Origin: an uncultured Campylobacter sp.
Lineage (GTDB): Bacteria > Campylobacterota > Campylobacteria > Campylobacterales > Campylobacteraceae
Assembly (NCBI RefSeq): GCF_938030145.1
Contig: NZ_CALHGM010000018.1
Location: 1 to 60,113, forward strand
Reading direction: 5' to 3'
Length of the DNA stretch: 60,113 nucleotides
The notes beneath the pieces were generated by a model that saw only the letters and a list, made by a program, of their open reading frames with translations, was not told the origin of the DNA and did not search any database. Positions 34,520-43,534 of the stretch are shown here, piece by piece. The translations under genes were made by a program, and so were the position numbers. Numbering within the stretch: the stretch's first letter is position 1; the number at the start of each line of letters is the position of its first letter.

Positions 34520-35350
34520 ATGCAAAAGTTAAATTTTAAAGATAACGTTTCCGAGACGCTACTAATCAACGTCTATATGCGCCATTTGGATTTCAAAGAC
34601 GCGGATCCGATCCTAAACGATCCCTTTTCAAGCGCCGTCGTAGAGCAGATCGATTATGATTTTGCGAAATTTAACGACGCGCGCCTTAGCAAAACAGGCA
34701 CGGTGATCCGAGCGAAATTTTTCGACGACGAGACGCTGCGGCTCGCGACGGAATTCGACCGCCCTATCATCGTGCAGCTCGGTGCCGGGCTCGACACCCG
34801 CCCGCTTAGGCTCCAGCACGCCCTACCGAGTGCCCTATTTTACGACCTCGATCTGCCCGACGTCATCGCCACACGCGACGAGCTGTTGCCCAAAACAAAG
34901 AATAACTTCAGTCTGCCCCGCTCGATGCTAGATTCCTCGTGGATGAACGAGCTGGTCGCAAAGCACGGCAACGCGGGCTACATCTTCATTTTAGAGGGTG
35001 TGAGTATGTATTTTGAAAAGGAGGAATTTAAAAAATTTTTTATCGCGCTTGCGCAAAAATTCCGCGGCTACGTGCTGAGCGACTTTATGAGCGATTTTTC
35101 GGTTAAAAAATTCGACTCCAAGCGCCACGACGCGATGCGGCACATGCAAAACGCGCCCTTTAAAATGGGCATCAGCGGCGGTGCAGAGGTGCAGAGCTGG
35201 GAGCCTGAGCGTATCCGCTTCATAAAAGAGGTCGCGATGATGAAAATGTATCGCGAGCACTGGAGCCTCAAAGCACGCCTCTTTAGCCTGATCCCTGCCT
35301 TTTGTAACGCTTGCAAGATGTTCGTTTTCAAAATCGGCGGTGATGAATAA
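34520..35350 (+). CDS. class I SAM-dependent methyltransferase (LCMT/TcmP-like)
   Basis: A 276-residue methyltransferase of the leucine carboxyl methyltransferase/TcmP superfamily. VQLGAGLDTRPLRL is the SAM motif I typical of this group, followed by FYDLDLPDVIATR, and IFILEGVSMYFEKEE is the acidic-loop signature. The start was set at ATG 34520 behind CAAGAAAGG; an in-frame TTG start 33 bp upstream is less likely. Substrate unknown. It stands alone between AT-rich spacers. Confidence 0.85.
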   Translation: MQKLNFKDNVSETLLINVYMRHLDFKDADPILNDPFSSAVVEQIDYDFAKFNDARLSKTGTVIRAKFFDDETLRLATEFDRPIIVQLGAGLDTRPLRLQHALPSALFYDLDLPDVIATRDELLPKTKNNFSLPRSMLDSSWMNELVAKHGNAGYIFILEGVSMYFEKEEFKKFFIALAQKFRGYVLSDFMSDFSVKKFDSKRHDAMRHMQNAPFKMGISGGAEVQSWEPERIRFIKEVAMMKMYREHWSLKARLFSLIPAFCNACKMFVFKIGGDE

Positions 35351-35582
35351 TAAGGCTTAAAATTTCAGTTGATTGCTTTGCAAATTTCGACAGCTAAGGC
35401 GCGAATTCTAAGCTGCTTATCTGGCAAGCTGGCATGCAGAGCAAACGGCATATACCGCTTTACTTAATGCTTGAGTAAAATTATAAAAAACGCTTTAAAA
35501 TTTCGCTTAAATTTACCTCGATTTATAGGAATTTAAGAGTTTTTAAAATATATTTTCGCATCTTAAATTCACGGAAAAGATC

Positions 35583-36995
35583 ATGCAAAATTTTCTCGAC
35601 AAACTCACCGCCACAATTGACGCAATCAACTCCTTTTTGTGGGGTCCGTACTTTCTAATCGCCCTACTTTGCGGCACCGGCGCGTATTTTACAGCGCGCT
35701 TGCACCTGGTGCAGATTTTTAAATTTAAAATGGGCGCGCGCAAGCTTTTCGGCAACTTCTCCCTGCACGGCGAAGCTGCAGGCAAAAGCGGCATGAGCTC
35801 GTTCCAAGCCGTCGCCACGGCGATCGCGGCACAGGTCGGTACGGGCAACCTGGTAGGCGCCAGCACCGCGTTAGTCATGGGCGGACCGGGCGCGATATTT
35901 TGGATGTGGTGCGCGGCGTTTTTGGGCATGGCGACGAATTTCGCAGAGATCTGCCTGGCTCAAATTTACCGCACCAAGGATGATAGCGGACATATGATCG
36001 GAGGACCCGCGTTTTACATCAGCCGCGGACTCAAAAGCCCCTTTGCTAAGCCTTTAGCGGCGTTTTTTGCGCTAGCTATCATCTTTGCTTTGGGCTTCAT
36101 GGGCAATATGGTGCAGGCAAACTCCATCTCAGACGGCTTTAGCAGTGCATTTGGAATCCCGAAGTGGGTGAGCGGCGCAGCATTGGCGCTCATCTGCTGC
36201 GTCATCTTTTTCGGCGGCGTCAAAGCGATCGCGCGCGTAGCCGAAAAGGTCGTGCCTATAATGGCGATCTGCTACGTGCTCGTCGGTCTCGTCATCATCG
36301 GCTCAAATTTCGATAAAATTCCATCTGTCATCGCGCTGATATTCAAAGCCGCGTTTGATCCATCCGCTGCCTGGGGCGGCGCTACGGGCGCTACGATCGC
36401 CACTGCGATGAGATACGGCATCGCGCGCGGACTCTTTTCAAACGAAGCGGGCATGGGCTCGACGCCGCACGCACACGCCGCGGCGAACGTCAAACACCCC
36501 GTAGATCAAGCCGTGCTCGGCATAATGGGCGTTTTCGTCGATACATTCATCGTGCTTAATATCACCGTTTTTGTCGTGCTTAGCACTGACGTAGTCGCCT
36601 TCGAAAACGGCAAGGCGGTATTTTCGGGTATCTCACTGGTGCAAGAAGCCTTCGCATCGCAAATTTTGGGTCGCAGCGGCGGCTACGGCTTCGTGGCGAT
36701 CTGCCTGTTTTTCTTCGCATTTACCACGATTTTGGGCTGGTATTACTTCGCCGAGATCAACGTGCGATACCTCTTGGGCGCAAAATTCGTCAAGCTCTTG
36801 CAAATTTTAGTCGTCGCATTCGTATTTATAGGAAGCGTGCAAAAGATCGACCTCGTCTGGGGGCTAGCCGATATGTTTAACGGACTGATGGTGATCCCCA
36901 ACTTAATCGCGATCATCCTGCTTAGCCCCGTCGTCGTGCGGCTTTTGAGCGACTTTAACGACGGCAAAAGCTACGACGCGAACGACTACAAATGA
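35583..36995 (+). CDS. alanine/glycine:cation symporter (AGCS family)
   Basis: A 470-residue sodium:amino-acid symporter with about ten membrane helices. Family motifs include GMSSFQAVATAIAAQVGTGN (about residues 61-80), the GLFSNEAGMGSTPHAHAAA segment, and NFAEICLAQIYR. The substrate is probably alanine or glycine by family. The ribosome site is weak (ACGGAAAAGATC). It is followed 7 bp after the stop by a long hairpin. Confidence 0.93.
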   Translation: MQNFLDKLTATIDAINSFLWGPYFLIALLCGTGAYFTARLHLVQIFKFKMGARKLFGNFSLHGEAAGKSGMSSFQAVATAIAAQVGTGNLVGASTALVMGGPGAIFWMWCAAFLGMATNFAEICLAQIYRTKDDSGHMIGGPAFYISRGLKSPFAKPLAAFFALAIIFALGFMGNMVQANSISDGFSSAFGIPKWVSGAALALICCVIFFGGVKAIARVAEKVVPIMAICYVLVGLVIIGSNFDKIPSVIALIFKAAFDPSAAWGGATGATIATAMRYGIARGLFSNEAGMGSTPHAHAAANVKHPVDQAVLGIMGVFVDTFIVLNITVFVVLSTDVVAFENGKAVFSGISLVQEAFASQILGRSGGYGFVAICLFFFAFTTILGWYYFAEINVRYLLGAKFVKLLQILVVAFVFIGSVQKIDLVWGLADMFNGLMVIPNLIAIILLSPVVVRLLSDFNDGKSYDANDYK

Positions 36996-37001
36996 CGCCG
37001 C

Positions 37002-37037
37002 GCGCTAAATTTCAAGCCCGCACTTGGAATTTAGCGC
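37002..37037 (+). terminator. stem-loop after the AGCS gene (terminator-like, no T-run)
   Basis: GCGCTAAATTTCAAG pairs with CTTGGAATTTAGCGC over 15 bp, with one G-U pair and a 6-nt loop. It lies directly after the symporter stop. No T-tract follows, so it may act as a 3'-end stabiliser or weak terminator. Each arm also carries a RAATTY word. Confidence 0.5.
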
Positions 37038-37142
37038 AAAATCGCCGCAAAATTTAGAATTTTAAAATTCTTTTCGAGCTAAAATTCTTGCCTAAAATTT
37101 TATGATCTAAGGAGAACGGATGCAAATTTTAAGGAGCGAAAA

Positions 37143-37829
37143 ATGCCCGTTTTAAAGGCATTGCTGACCGGGCAACCGCGCGCTTACGGCGACGAGCGCG
37201 CCATGCAGCCTCTAAAAAGGCGCTGGGAGACGGCGATTTTTAAGCAAGCTAGAATGAGTGAAGTGCGCGCGAACGAGCTTGGGTTCGAGGGCGACGCGGT
37301 AGCCGACACGCTGCATCACGGCGGAGAGGAAAAGGCGATTTTTGCTAACTCGCTGCAAAATTACGCCGCGTGGGAGAGATTTTTGGGACTTAAAAATCTA
37401 GCCTACGGCGCAATGGGCGAAAACCTCACGATCAGCGGACTACACGAACAAAACGTCTGCATCGGCGATGTGCACCGCATAGGCTCGCTGGTACTGCAAG
37501 TAAGCCAGCCGCGCAAGCCCTGCTACAAGCTCTCGATGCGCTGGGGCAACGCGGAGATGACGGCAGAGATCGCACGTAGCGGACTTACCGGCTGGTACTA
37601 CCGCGTGCTGGAGGCGGGCTCGTGCCGCGCGGGCGACGAGATCTACGTCGTAGAGCGCGACCCCGCTATGATGAGCGTGATGGAGCTCAACCGTCTATTT
37701 TACGGCGATCGCCTCGATGAAGGGCTGTTAGCAAAATTTAACCGGCTTACGACGCTTACGCCAAAATGGCGCGAGGATATGCGCCGCAAGCTAGAAGGCA
37801 GCTACGACGACGGCTTTATGCGGCTATGA
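37143..37829 (+). CDS. MOSC-domain protein (YiiM-like)
   Basis: A 228-residue YiiM-type MOSC protein. The catalytic-cysteine region is QPRKPCYKLSMRWGN (about residues 121-135). It is preceded by GDAVADTLHHGGEEKAIFA and by GENLTISGL, both typical. YiiM proteins use a molybdenum cofactor-dependent activity to reduce N-hydroxylated bases such as 6-hydroxylaminopurine; that role is by homology. The ATG follows AAGGAGCGAAAA. It stands alone. Confidence 0.88.
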   Translation: MPVLKALLTGQPRAYGDERAMQPLKRRWETAIFKQARMSEVRANELGFEGDAVADTLHHGGEEKAIFANSLQNYAAWERFLGLKNLAYGAMGENLTISGLHEQNVCIGDVHRIGSLVLQVSQPRKPCYKLSMRWGNAEMTAEIARSGLTGWYYRVLEAGSCRAGDEIYVVERDPAMMSVMELNRLFYGDRLDEGLLAKFNRLTTLTPKWREDMRRKLEGSYDDGFMRL

Positions 37830-38637
37830 AATTTAGCCTCGAAGCGGCGTTTTAAAACAGCAAAGTAGCGCCGCGCTCTATTAGTTTTAAAACACACTCT
37901 GGGTGCGGATTTCAAAATACTTTCTAAGCCGCTGGTGCTAGTTTTCAAAACACTTTCTAGCCCATCAATCAACTTATAAAAAACGCTTTCTTGCGAGCCA
38001 GCCTACAAAATACTTTTTTGCTTGAGCATTTAAAACATCTTCTAGGCTTTCGGGATCAGCGCGAAAAACCACTTCTTAAGTGCGAGCATAAATTTAGGCT
38101 AAATTCCAAAGACGAAATTTTAATTTGATCTGCTCTTGATCGCGCTCTGTTCTCTTGCCCTATTTTATGACATGATACAGCTACAAACGGAATTAAAAAT
38201 GCAAATTTAACCGCGCCTAGAATTTAATCTATATGAAGTCTAAATTTAATCGCGCATTCAAAGCCGCGTACGCCGCTCTTTGTAAATTTTAAAATTTAAA
38301 AGCGGTAAATTTAACCCTTTTGCTGCGCAGTAAATTTTCCATAAAAGCCAAAAAGAAAATTATTTACTCGCGCGACGCACTCATCTCGCGCATTCAGCGA
38401 CGCAGCTCTTATGTTGCAAACGAGCTCCTAAGCTTTTAGCGCGCCAAATTAAGCGCCAAAGCCTTGCCGACCGCCTTCAAAGCTCATTCATAGCGCTCGC
38501 TATAAGTAGAATTTTGCGTGGAATTTTCTGCGGCGCGGTAACAATTACAACCTTTTAAGAGCGCGACCGCAGTTTAAAAGCCTACTTCAGCTTTTTAAAA
38601 GCGCGCGCCGTATGGCTCAAAGTCCATTTTCACGCAC
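37830..38637. repeat. gene-free region with ~30-bp degenerate tandem repeat
   Basis: Between about 37885 and 38080 the phrase TTNAAAACACTTTCTAG recurs with variation, starting near 37885, 37911, 37942, 37974, 38003, 38029 and 38060 (26-32 bp apart). This repeat lacks the RAATTY core of the other arrays. The remainder to 38637 is AAATTT-sprinkled spacer with no recognisable gene or RNA. Confidence 0.7.
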
Positions 38638-39654
38638 TTAATCAACTACCTCGATCCCCGCATCCGCACAAGCTTTTCGCGCCTTTTTGGATATGCCGAT
38701 GCCACTCGTTTCGATTTTTTTAAGATTTTTGAATTGTGCAAGCTCGGCGGCGTCAATGTTTTTGATATCGAAAAGCTCGTCCTCGCCGTCCCAATCAGGC
38801 GCGATTTGCAGGTAAATTTCGTTTCCGCCGTCAAGATAGAGCTCGCTCACCTGCTCCGCCAGATTTGTGGGGACCGGATAGTCCTTAAACCACTTTTTAG
38901 CTTGCGGCAGGGCGCCAAAATCCGCATATGGATCGATGCCGCGCTCCTCGCAGTACTCAAACACGTCAAATTTGGGCTCCAGCAGGGATTTTTCATACAT
39001 CAGCTCGTTCATCACGGCGACTTTGAAATTGAAATTTTTAAACGCTAGCGTCTCGCCGGCAGCGCGCGGAAGCTTAAATTTATCGCTCGGCTTTCGCTTT
39101 AGCTTTTTCTCTTTTTGATTGATGCAAACGCGCCCTATCGGCATTTTCGCAGCTCGCACGATGTCTGCGATCTCGTCTGTGTCGCGCTTAGCGAAGCGCT
39201 CGGCAAAATCCATCGCGCCTATGCGCTCCTGCACGGTCTCGGCTAGAGCTAGCGATACTTCGAATTTGCCCAGGCTAAGCTCCAAAAATATATATGCGCC
39301 GCGTAGCTCCTGCTCTGGCACGGCCTCAAGCGGCGGTCTGCCCTCTAGCGTGAACGCGCCGCCGTAGAGCTTGCGCGGAACCTCGTGCTGCACGCCCTTT
39401 GCGACCTCAAGCATCAAAACTATCTCGGCAAGCTTCGGCTCTGCGAGCTCGCCCGCGCGCACGAATGCGAAAATCCCCGCCTCATCCCAAAAATAGCGGC
39501 TTTTGCCCTCCCCGTCATCGATCACGCGCGGCTGACCTAGGGCTTCATTAAATTTAGCTAGATCAAACCCGCAGTTTACGCCGCCGATGAAAACACCGTC
39601 CGAACGTACGTCAACGTCAAATTTATCCTTTTTAAAAATGTCAAACAGTCCCAT
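38638..39654 (-). CDS. hypothetical protein, two unrecognised domains
   Basis: A 338-residue soluble protein with no signal peptide or membrane segment. The N-terminal part (about 1-130) starts MGLFDIFKKDKFDVDV and contains GVFIGGVNCGFDLAKFNEALG. A basic linker (KEKKLKRKPSDKFKLPRAAGE, abridged) leads to a C-terminal part with FNFKVAVMNELMYEK and ELYLDGGNEIYLQIAPDWDGE. The C-terminal half resembles uncharacterised domains often found beside SUKH-type immunity proteins, but I cannot name the family securely. A SUKH gene follows upstream on the same strand, 32 bp away. Confidence 0.75.
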   Translation of the reverse strand: MGLFDIFKKDKFDVDVRSDGVFIGGVNCGFDLAKFNEALGQPRVIDDGEGKSRYFWDEAGIFAFVRAGELAEPKLAEIVLMLEVAKGVQHEVPRKLYGGAFTLEGRPPLEAVPEQELRGAYIFLELSLGKFEVSLALAETVQERIGAMDFAERFAKRDTDEIADIVRAAKMPIGRVCINQKEKKLKRKPSDKFKLPRAAGETLAFKNFNFKVAVMNELMYEKSLLEPKFDVFEYCEERGIDPYADFGALPQAKKWFKDYPVPTNLAEQVSELYLDGGNEIYLQIAPDWDGEDELFDIKNIDAAELAQFKNLKKIETSGIGISKKARKACADAGIEVVD

Positions 39655-39686
39655 TTATCGCTCCTGATTTTGCCTTAAATTTCGTC

Positions 39687-40268
39687 TTAAAATTTTTCCA
39701 AAAACCCGTAAAAATCGTCTGCGAAAAGCCTATCCTCACCCTCCGCGTAGTCGCGCACGAAGACCTTGTATTCGCACGGTGCGTCGCCTGCCCGCTCGCT
39801 TGCTATCTCATTCATCGCCCCACCTGCCGTCTCGTCTGCCGCTTCGCTCGTTGTCGCGCCCGCAGCTTCGCTGCTCGTTCTCTCCGCCGTCTTGCCGCGC
39901 GCCGTATTTGGCGAGCCATCTGCTATGTCGCTTGCCATGCCATTTGCTGGCAAAATTTTAAAATAATACTCCTCGTCCTCGAGCTGCAAAAATACGAGCT
40001 CGTCCGCGGCAAATAGGCCATTTTTTAGATTTACCTCATACGTGTAGCAGATGTCGGCGTCGGCGTCCTCCGCAAACTCGGGCGGAGCGATCGTTTTTAG
40101 CTCCGTTCCCGCCGCGCTGACGCTAGCATATCTTAGCAGCATCTGCTTGTAGCTCGCAGGCAGCGCAAAACCGAGCTTCCGCTGCGCCTGCGCAATCCAT
40201 GCGGGCTTTATGTCGCTGCGCCCCGCTGCCGTGATATTTTTAGATTTTTGAATAAGCTTTTCTATCAT
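39687..40268 (-). CDS. SMI1/KNR4 (SUKH)-family protein with internal repeat insert
   Basis: A 193-residue SUKH-type protein. The start at 40268 follows GGGATCAAA; an upstream in-frame ATG would add residues outside the fold. KPAWIAQAQRKLGFALPASYKQMLLRYA (abridged family core, about residues 22-48) is the typical first motif, and a C-terminal FADDFYGFLEKF helix closes the fold. Residues about 110-160 are an Ala/Ser/Thr/Glu-rich insert in eight-residue register (SEAAGATT, SEAADETA, GGAMNEIA). SUKH proteins are commonly immunity factors against polymorphic toxins. No toxin gene is visible nearby. Confidence 0.75.
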   Translation of the reverse strand: MIEKLIQKSKNITAAGRSDIKPAWIAQAQRKLGFALPASYKQMLLRYASVSAAGTELKTIAPPEFAEDADADICYTYEVNLKNGLFAADELVFLQLEDEEYYFKILPANGMASDIADGSPNTARGKTAERTSSEAAGATTSEAADETAGGAMNEIASERAGDAPCEYKVFVRDYAEGEDRLFADDFYGFLEKF

Positions 40269-40482
40269 TTTGATCCCATTTTGAGTGAGAAATTTTAACG
40301 CCTTAGCACACCAGACGCGCTGTTTACATAAACCCACAGGCGTTTGGCGCGGCTTTTAAAATCTAAATTTAAAAGCTCGCGCAGCTACAAAACCAAGGCG
40401 AGCCGTTTAAAATTTCAGCAGCCCGCGTCTAAATTTTAACCGCAAACACGAACGGTAATATTCCTGCGATCTAAATTTAGCG

Positions 40483-40857
40483 CTACTTAGCCAGCGCTAT
40501 TACTTCGATCTCCACAAGCGCGCCCTTAGGGAGCTTGGCGACCTGCACCGTACTGCGAGCAGGCTTATGCTCACCGAACGCTGCCGCATATATCTCGTTC
40601 ACCGCGGCAAAATCGTCCATATCGGCTAGGAAAATCGTAGTTTTGACGGCATCTTGCAGCGTTGCGCCCGCTTCTTTCAAGATCGCGGCGAGGTTTTGCA
40701 AAACCTGCCTCGTCTGCGCCTCCACGCCGCCCGCGACAAACTTGCCGTCCGGCTTAAGCGCGATCTGCCCCGAGGTAAAGATGAGCCCGCCCGCTTTGAT
40801 CGCCTGAGAGTACGGTCCGATGGCCTGCGCCGCATCGGGAGTCGAGATGATCTGCAT
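40483..40857 (-). CDS. ridA: RidA-family enamine/imine deaminase
   Basis: RidA hydrolyses reactive 2-aminoacrylate and related enamines released by PLP enzymes. The start was set at 40857 behind AAAGGATTTTACT, giving 124 residues beginning MQIISTPDAAQAIGPYSQAI, the normal N-terminus. Other signatures are FTSGQIALKPDGK, the RQVLQNLAAILKEAG helix and ARSTVQVAKLPKGALVEIEV with the substrate-binding arginine. It stands alone, flanked by long spacers. Confidence 0.95.
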   Translation of the reverse strand: MQIISTPDAAQAIGPYSQAIKAGGLIFTSGQIALKPDGKFVAGGVEAQTRQVLQNLAAILKEAGATLQDAVKTTIFLADMDDFAAVNEIYAAAFGEHKPARSTVQVAKLPKGALVEIEVIALAK

Positions 40858-42033
40858 AGTAAAATCCTTTGTGAAAAATTTCGTCCATTTTATCGCAAAA
40901 TATTTTAGCATTGCTTTAGGTGGCGGAATTTTGCGAGCGAGGTTGTGGGTGCAGCGGGCGCGACGGTGCAGCTAAAATTAATGGGCGAAAAAGCGGCGGC
41001 ACGGTAAAATTAATAAGCGCGGGGCGGCTAAATTTCGTTTATGCAAACACCGTAATGCGGTGAAATTTAAATGGCATAGATGGACAAAATTTCGCCTATG
41101 ATAGCAGAATGAAGCGGCAGGCACAGCGGTGCGGCTAAATTTAATCGCTGCGAGTGGATTTGGTAGTACGTACGGGCGGCATGGCGAAATGATCTATGGA
41201 GGGTATTTTAAAATTTCGTGGGCATAAACATATAAAATTTCATAGCACGGGCACGATAACGCCGCGCGCTCGGCAATACAACGACTCTATCAGCGGCACC
41301 GAATGAATGCATGGCGATACGACGAAATAGATACGGGCAGTGTGGCTAAATTTAACCGATGCGAATGGACGAAACTTCATCGGCATCGTTGCGGCAGCAA
41401 ATCAAATCCTTGCACCATCAAGACCATCAATGTCGCGACAGCAAAACCGAGCCTGCCCACGGTAGTGATACGGGCGACGGGGTGGTAAAAGCAACACCGC
41501 AGCGCCAAAATCGCTACCATCACAGCAGAAAAAACAGCGCCGTCATAAAAAAACAGTGCGGCACCGCGCAACGCAATTAAAATTCTCGCAGTAGCAAGCG
41601 CGGCAACGAAGTTGTCGATGTAGCGGAGCAAAATCAGCGATATCGAAATAATAAAATCAAAGACCTCGCAACAAGCAAGGTCTCCGACGCAACGGCAGCA
41701 GAATCAACATCGCAGCAGCGGGAAATTAGCGTAGTCGTGACAAGATCAGCGTAACACTACGATAAAATCGACACTACAATTAAAATTTGCAGTGTCGCAG
41801 TAAGTTTGGTGCGATACTGCGGCAAAATCGACGCCGCAGCAGCAAAATCAGCACTGCCGCGGCAGTAAGATCAGCGTCATCAAAACATATCGGCGAGGGT
41901 TCATAAAATTTTACGCGAAATTTTATACGAAATCCTGTATAAAATTCTATGATTTTGACTTTAGATTGGCCTATGATCGGCCCTCAACCAGTCTGTAATT
42001 AACTTGCGATCAGCCCGCCAATCAGTCCTGTAT
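40858..42033. other. 1.2-kb gene-free region of decayed repeats
   Basis: The left part carries RAATTY words (near 40976, 41028, 41065, 41092 and 41143). The right part (about 41620-41890) repeats AAAATCAGC/AAAATCGAC phrases joined by GCAGCA-rich filler at roughly 20-24 bp. Overlapping short frames on both strands (for example 41303-41631) have no coding signature. At its right edge, the last codons of the TSUP gene are duplicated (20 of 24 bp identical, 35 bp apart). Confidence 0.6.
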
Positions 42034-42795
42034 TCAGCTTGCGATCAGTCCGTAAAGTAGCTTTAAAATCGTCGCGGCAACGACGAACAGAAGCATCTTG
42101 CGCACGAATTTTACGTCGCATCGCATCACCAAGCTTGAGCCTGCGAAGCTGCCCGCGATCTGTCCGACCGCCATCACCGCTCCGACGAGCCATAAAATTT
42201 GCCCACCGATGATAAAAACGCCCAAAGAGACGATGTTTGAGGTGAAATTTAAAACCTTCGTGTGCGCGACCGCCTTTTTCATATAAAGCCCTAAAATTCC
42301 TACGAGCGCAAACGTCCAAAACGAGCCTGTACCGGGACCGAAAAACCCGTCGTAAAAGCCCAAAACAAGCCCAAAAATCGCGTAAAAGCTATTTTTTGAC
42401 ATCTTGGGTTTGGCGGGCGCTTCGCCTAGGTTTGGCGAAAAAATCATATAAAAGAAAAGCGCCAGCAGCAGGATCGGAATGAGGTAGTTTAGGAATTTCG
42501 CATCGATTAGAAGCAGGACATAAGCGCCGACGAGTCCGCCTATGAACGTAAAAATCACGCCGCGCAAGATCTCCGCAGCATCGACATAGCCCTTGCGGAT
42601 GAAATTTAAAGCGGCGGTGAAGCTTCCGAAGCTGCCTTGAAATCTATTTGTAGCGATCGCTACATGCGGCGGGATGCCCACGGCAAGCAGCGCAGGCAGC
42701 GAAATCAACCCACCGCCGCCCGCGATCGAGTCGATAAATCCGCCGAAAAACGCCGCCGCAAAAAGCACCGCAAACTGCCAAAGCTCAAGCTCCAT
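42034..42795 (-). CDS. TSUP-family anion transporter (TauE/SafE)
   Basis: A 253-residue membrane protein with about seven to eight helices. The first repeat carries FFGGFIDSIAGGGGLISLPALL (abridged; about residues 18-36) with the glycine-rich TauE/SafE motif. GFYDGFFGPGTGSFW in the second half is the matching motif of the internal duplication. Members export sulphite, sulphoacetate or related sulphur anions; the substrate is not known. A cluster of degenerate duplications follows its stop. It is divergent from the AT-rich gene at 42906. Confidence 0.92.
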   Translation of the reverse strand: MELELWQFAVLFAAAFFGGFIDSIAGGGGLISLPALLAVGIPPHVAIATNRFQGSFGSFTAALNFIRKGYVDAAEILRGVIFTFIGGLVGAYVLLLIDAKFLNYLIPILLLALFFYMIFSPNLGEAPAKPKMSKNSFYAIFGLVLGFYDGFFGPGTGSFWTFALVGILGLYMKKAVAHTKVLNFTSNIVSLGVFIIGGQILWLVGAVMAVGQIAGSFAGSSLVMRCDVKFVRKMLLFVVAATILKLLYGLIAS

Positions 42796-42876
42796 TTTTG
42801 TCCCTTTTTAATTTCCAATATTTTACAAAAGGTGAACTTAAATTTTAACCGCCGTACATCGCAATAGCAAATCGTA

Positions 42877-42900
42877 TGCTATAATAGTAAAAAATAAGGA
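42877..42900 (+). promoter_or_regulatory. extended -10 promoter and RBS for the AT-rich gene
   Basis: TGCTATAAT (42877-42885) is an extended -10 element. AAGGA at 42896-42900 is the ribosome site, 5 bp before the ATG at 42906. Confidence 0.65.
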
Positions 42901-42905
42901 TAAAA

Positions 42906-43526
42906 ATGAATAGTTTCAAAAAAATCATAGATCTGATTTTAAAAATTTTCATCATAAGCGTATCTATTTTAGGGGCAATCATCATATTAATAATAGCATT
43001 TATTATTGCGTCAATTTATTTAAAACCATATAATGATTTTTGGAACGTAAAGAGCAATAATTTTGAAGAATTGAATATTTTAACAGACAATGCAGATATG
43101 GATGGATTACTTTTGTATCGTAGAAAAATTCAACCAAATGCCGCAGATAGTCTAGATGAAATCTGCTATGTTCATTACGTAAAGTTAAATTCTACTAACG
43201 GCATAGCAGAAAAAAAACTCATTGAAAACGGCTACAAACCCTCCAATAAATCCAATTGTGTCGCTCAAGATAGCAATCTAACGGAATTCAAAAAAATCAC
43301 GTTTGCTGCGCCGTTTTTTCATTATCTAGGCTATAGTGATATATTTGATAAAATATATTTAGTCTATGGCTCAACAGCTCACTTAGATGTATCTACCATA
43401 AGCGCAAAAAATGGACAAATCTGGCAAAAGCAAGGACACGAAATTATTATCTATCCAGGAGAAAATATAATTCAAAAGAATAGATTATTCTCTGAGTGTT
43501 TTGGTCCATTCGGTATGTGCAATTAA
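42906..43526 (+). CDS. membrane-anchored hypothetical protein, AT-rich
   Basis: A 206-residue protein with one strong N-terminal membrane helix (about residues 12-38, Ile/Leu-rich) and a soluble remainder predicted outside the cytoplasm, containing Cys residues at about 74, 121, 200 and 205. No family is recognised. Codon use is markedly AT-rich (many ATA, AAA and AAT codons), unlike all neighbours, which suggests recent acquisition. It has its own promoter and converges on the TIGR02757 gene, leaving only 8 bp between them. Confidence 0.8.
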   Translation: MNSFKKIIDLILKIFIISVSILGAIIILIIAFIIASIYLKPYNDFWNVKSNNFEELNILTDNADMDGLLLYRRKIQPNAADSLDEICYVHYVKLNSTNGIAEKKLIENGYKPSNKSNCVAQDSNLTEFKKITFAAPFFHYLGYSDIFDKIYLVYGSTAHLDVSTISAKNGQIWQKQGHEIIIYPGENIIQKNRLFSECFGPFGMCN

Positions 43527-43534
43527 AGCTAGAA

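Noticed and set aside
41303..41631. Overlapping short frames on both strands near 41.4 kb
   Set aside because: They are mutually exclusive, low complexity and lack start signals; best read as decayed repeats.
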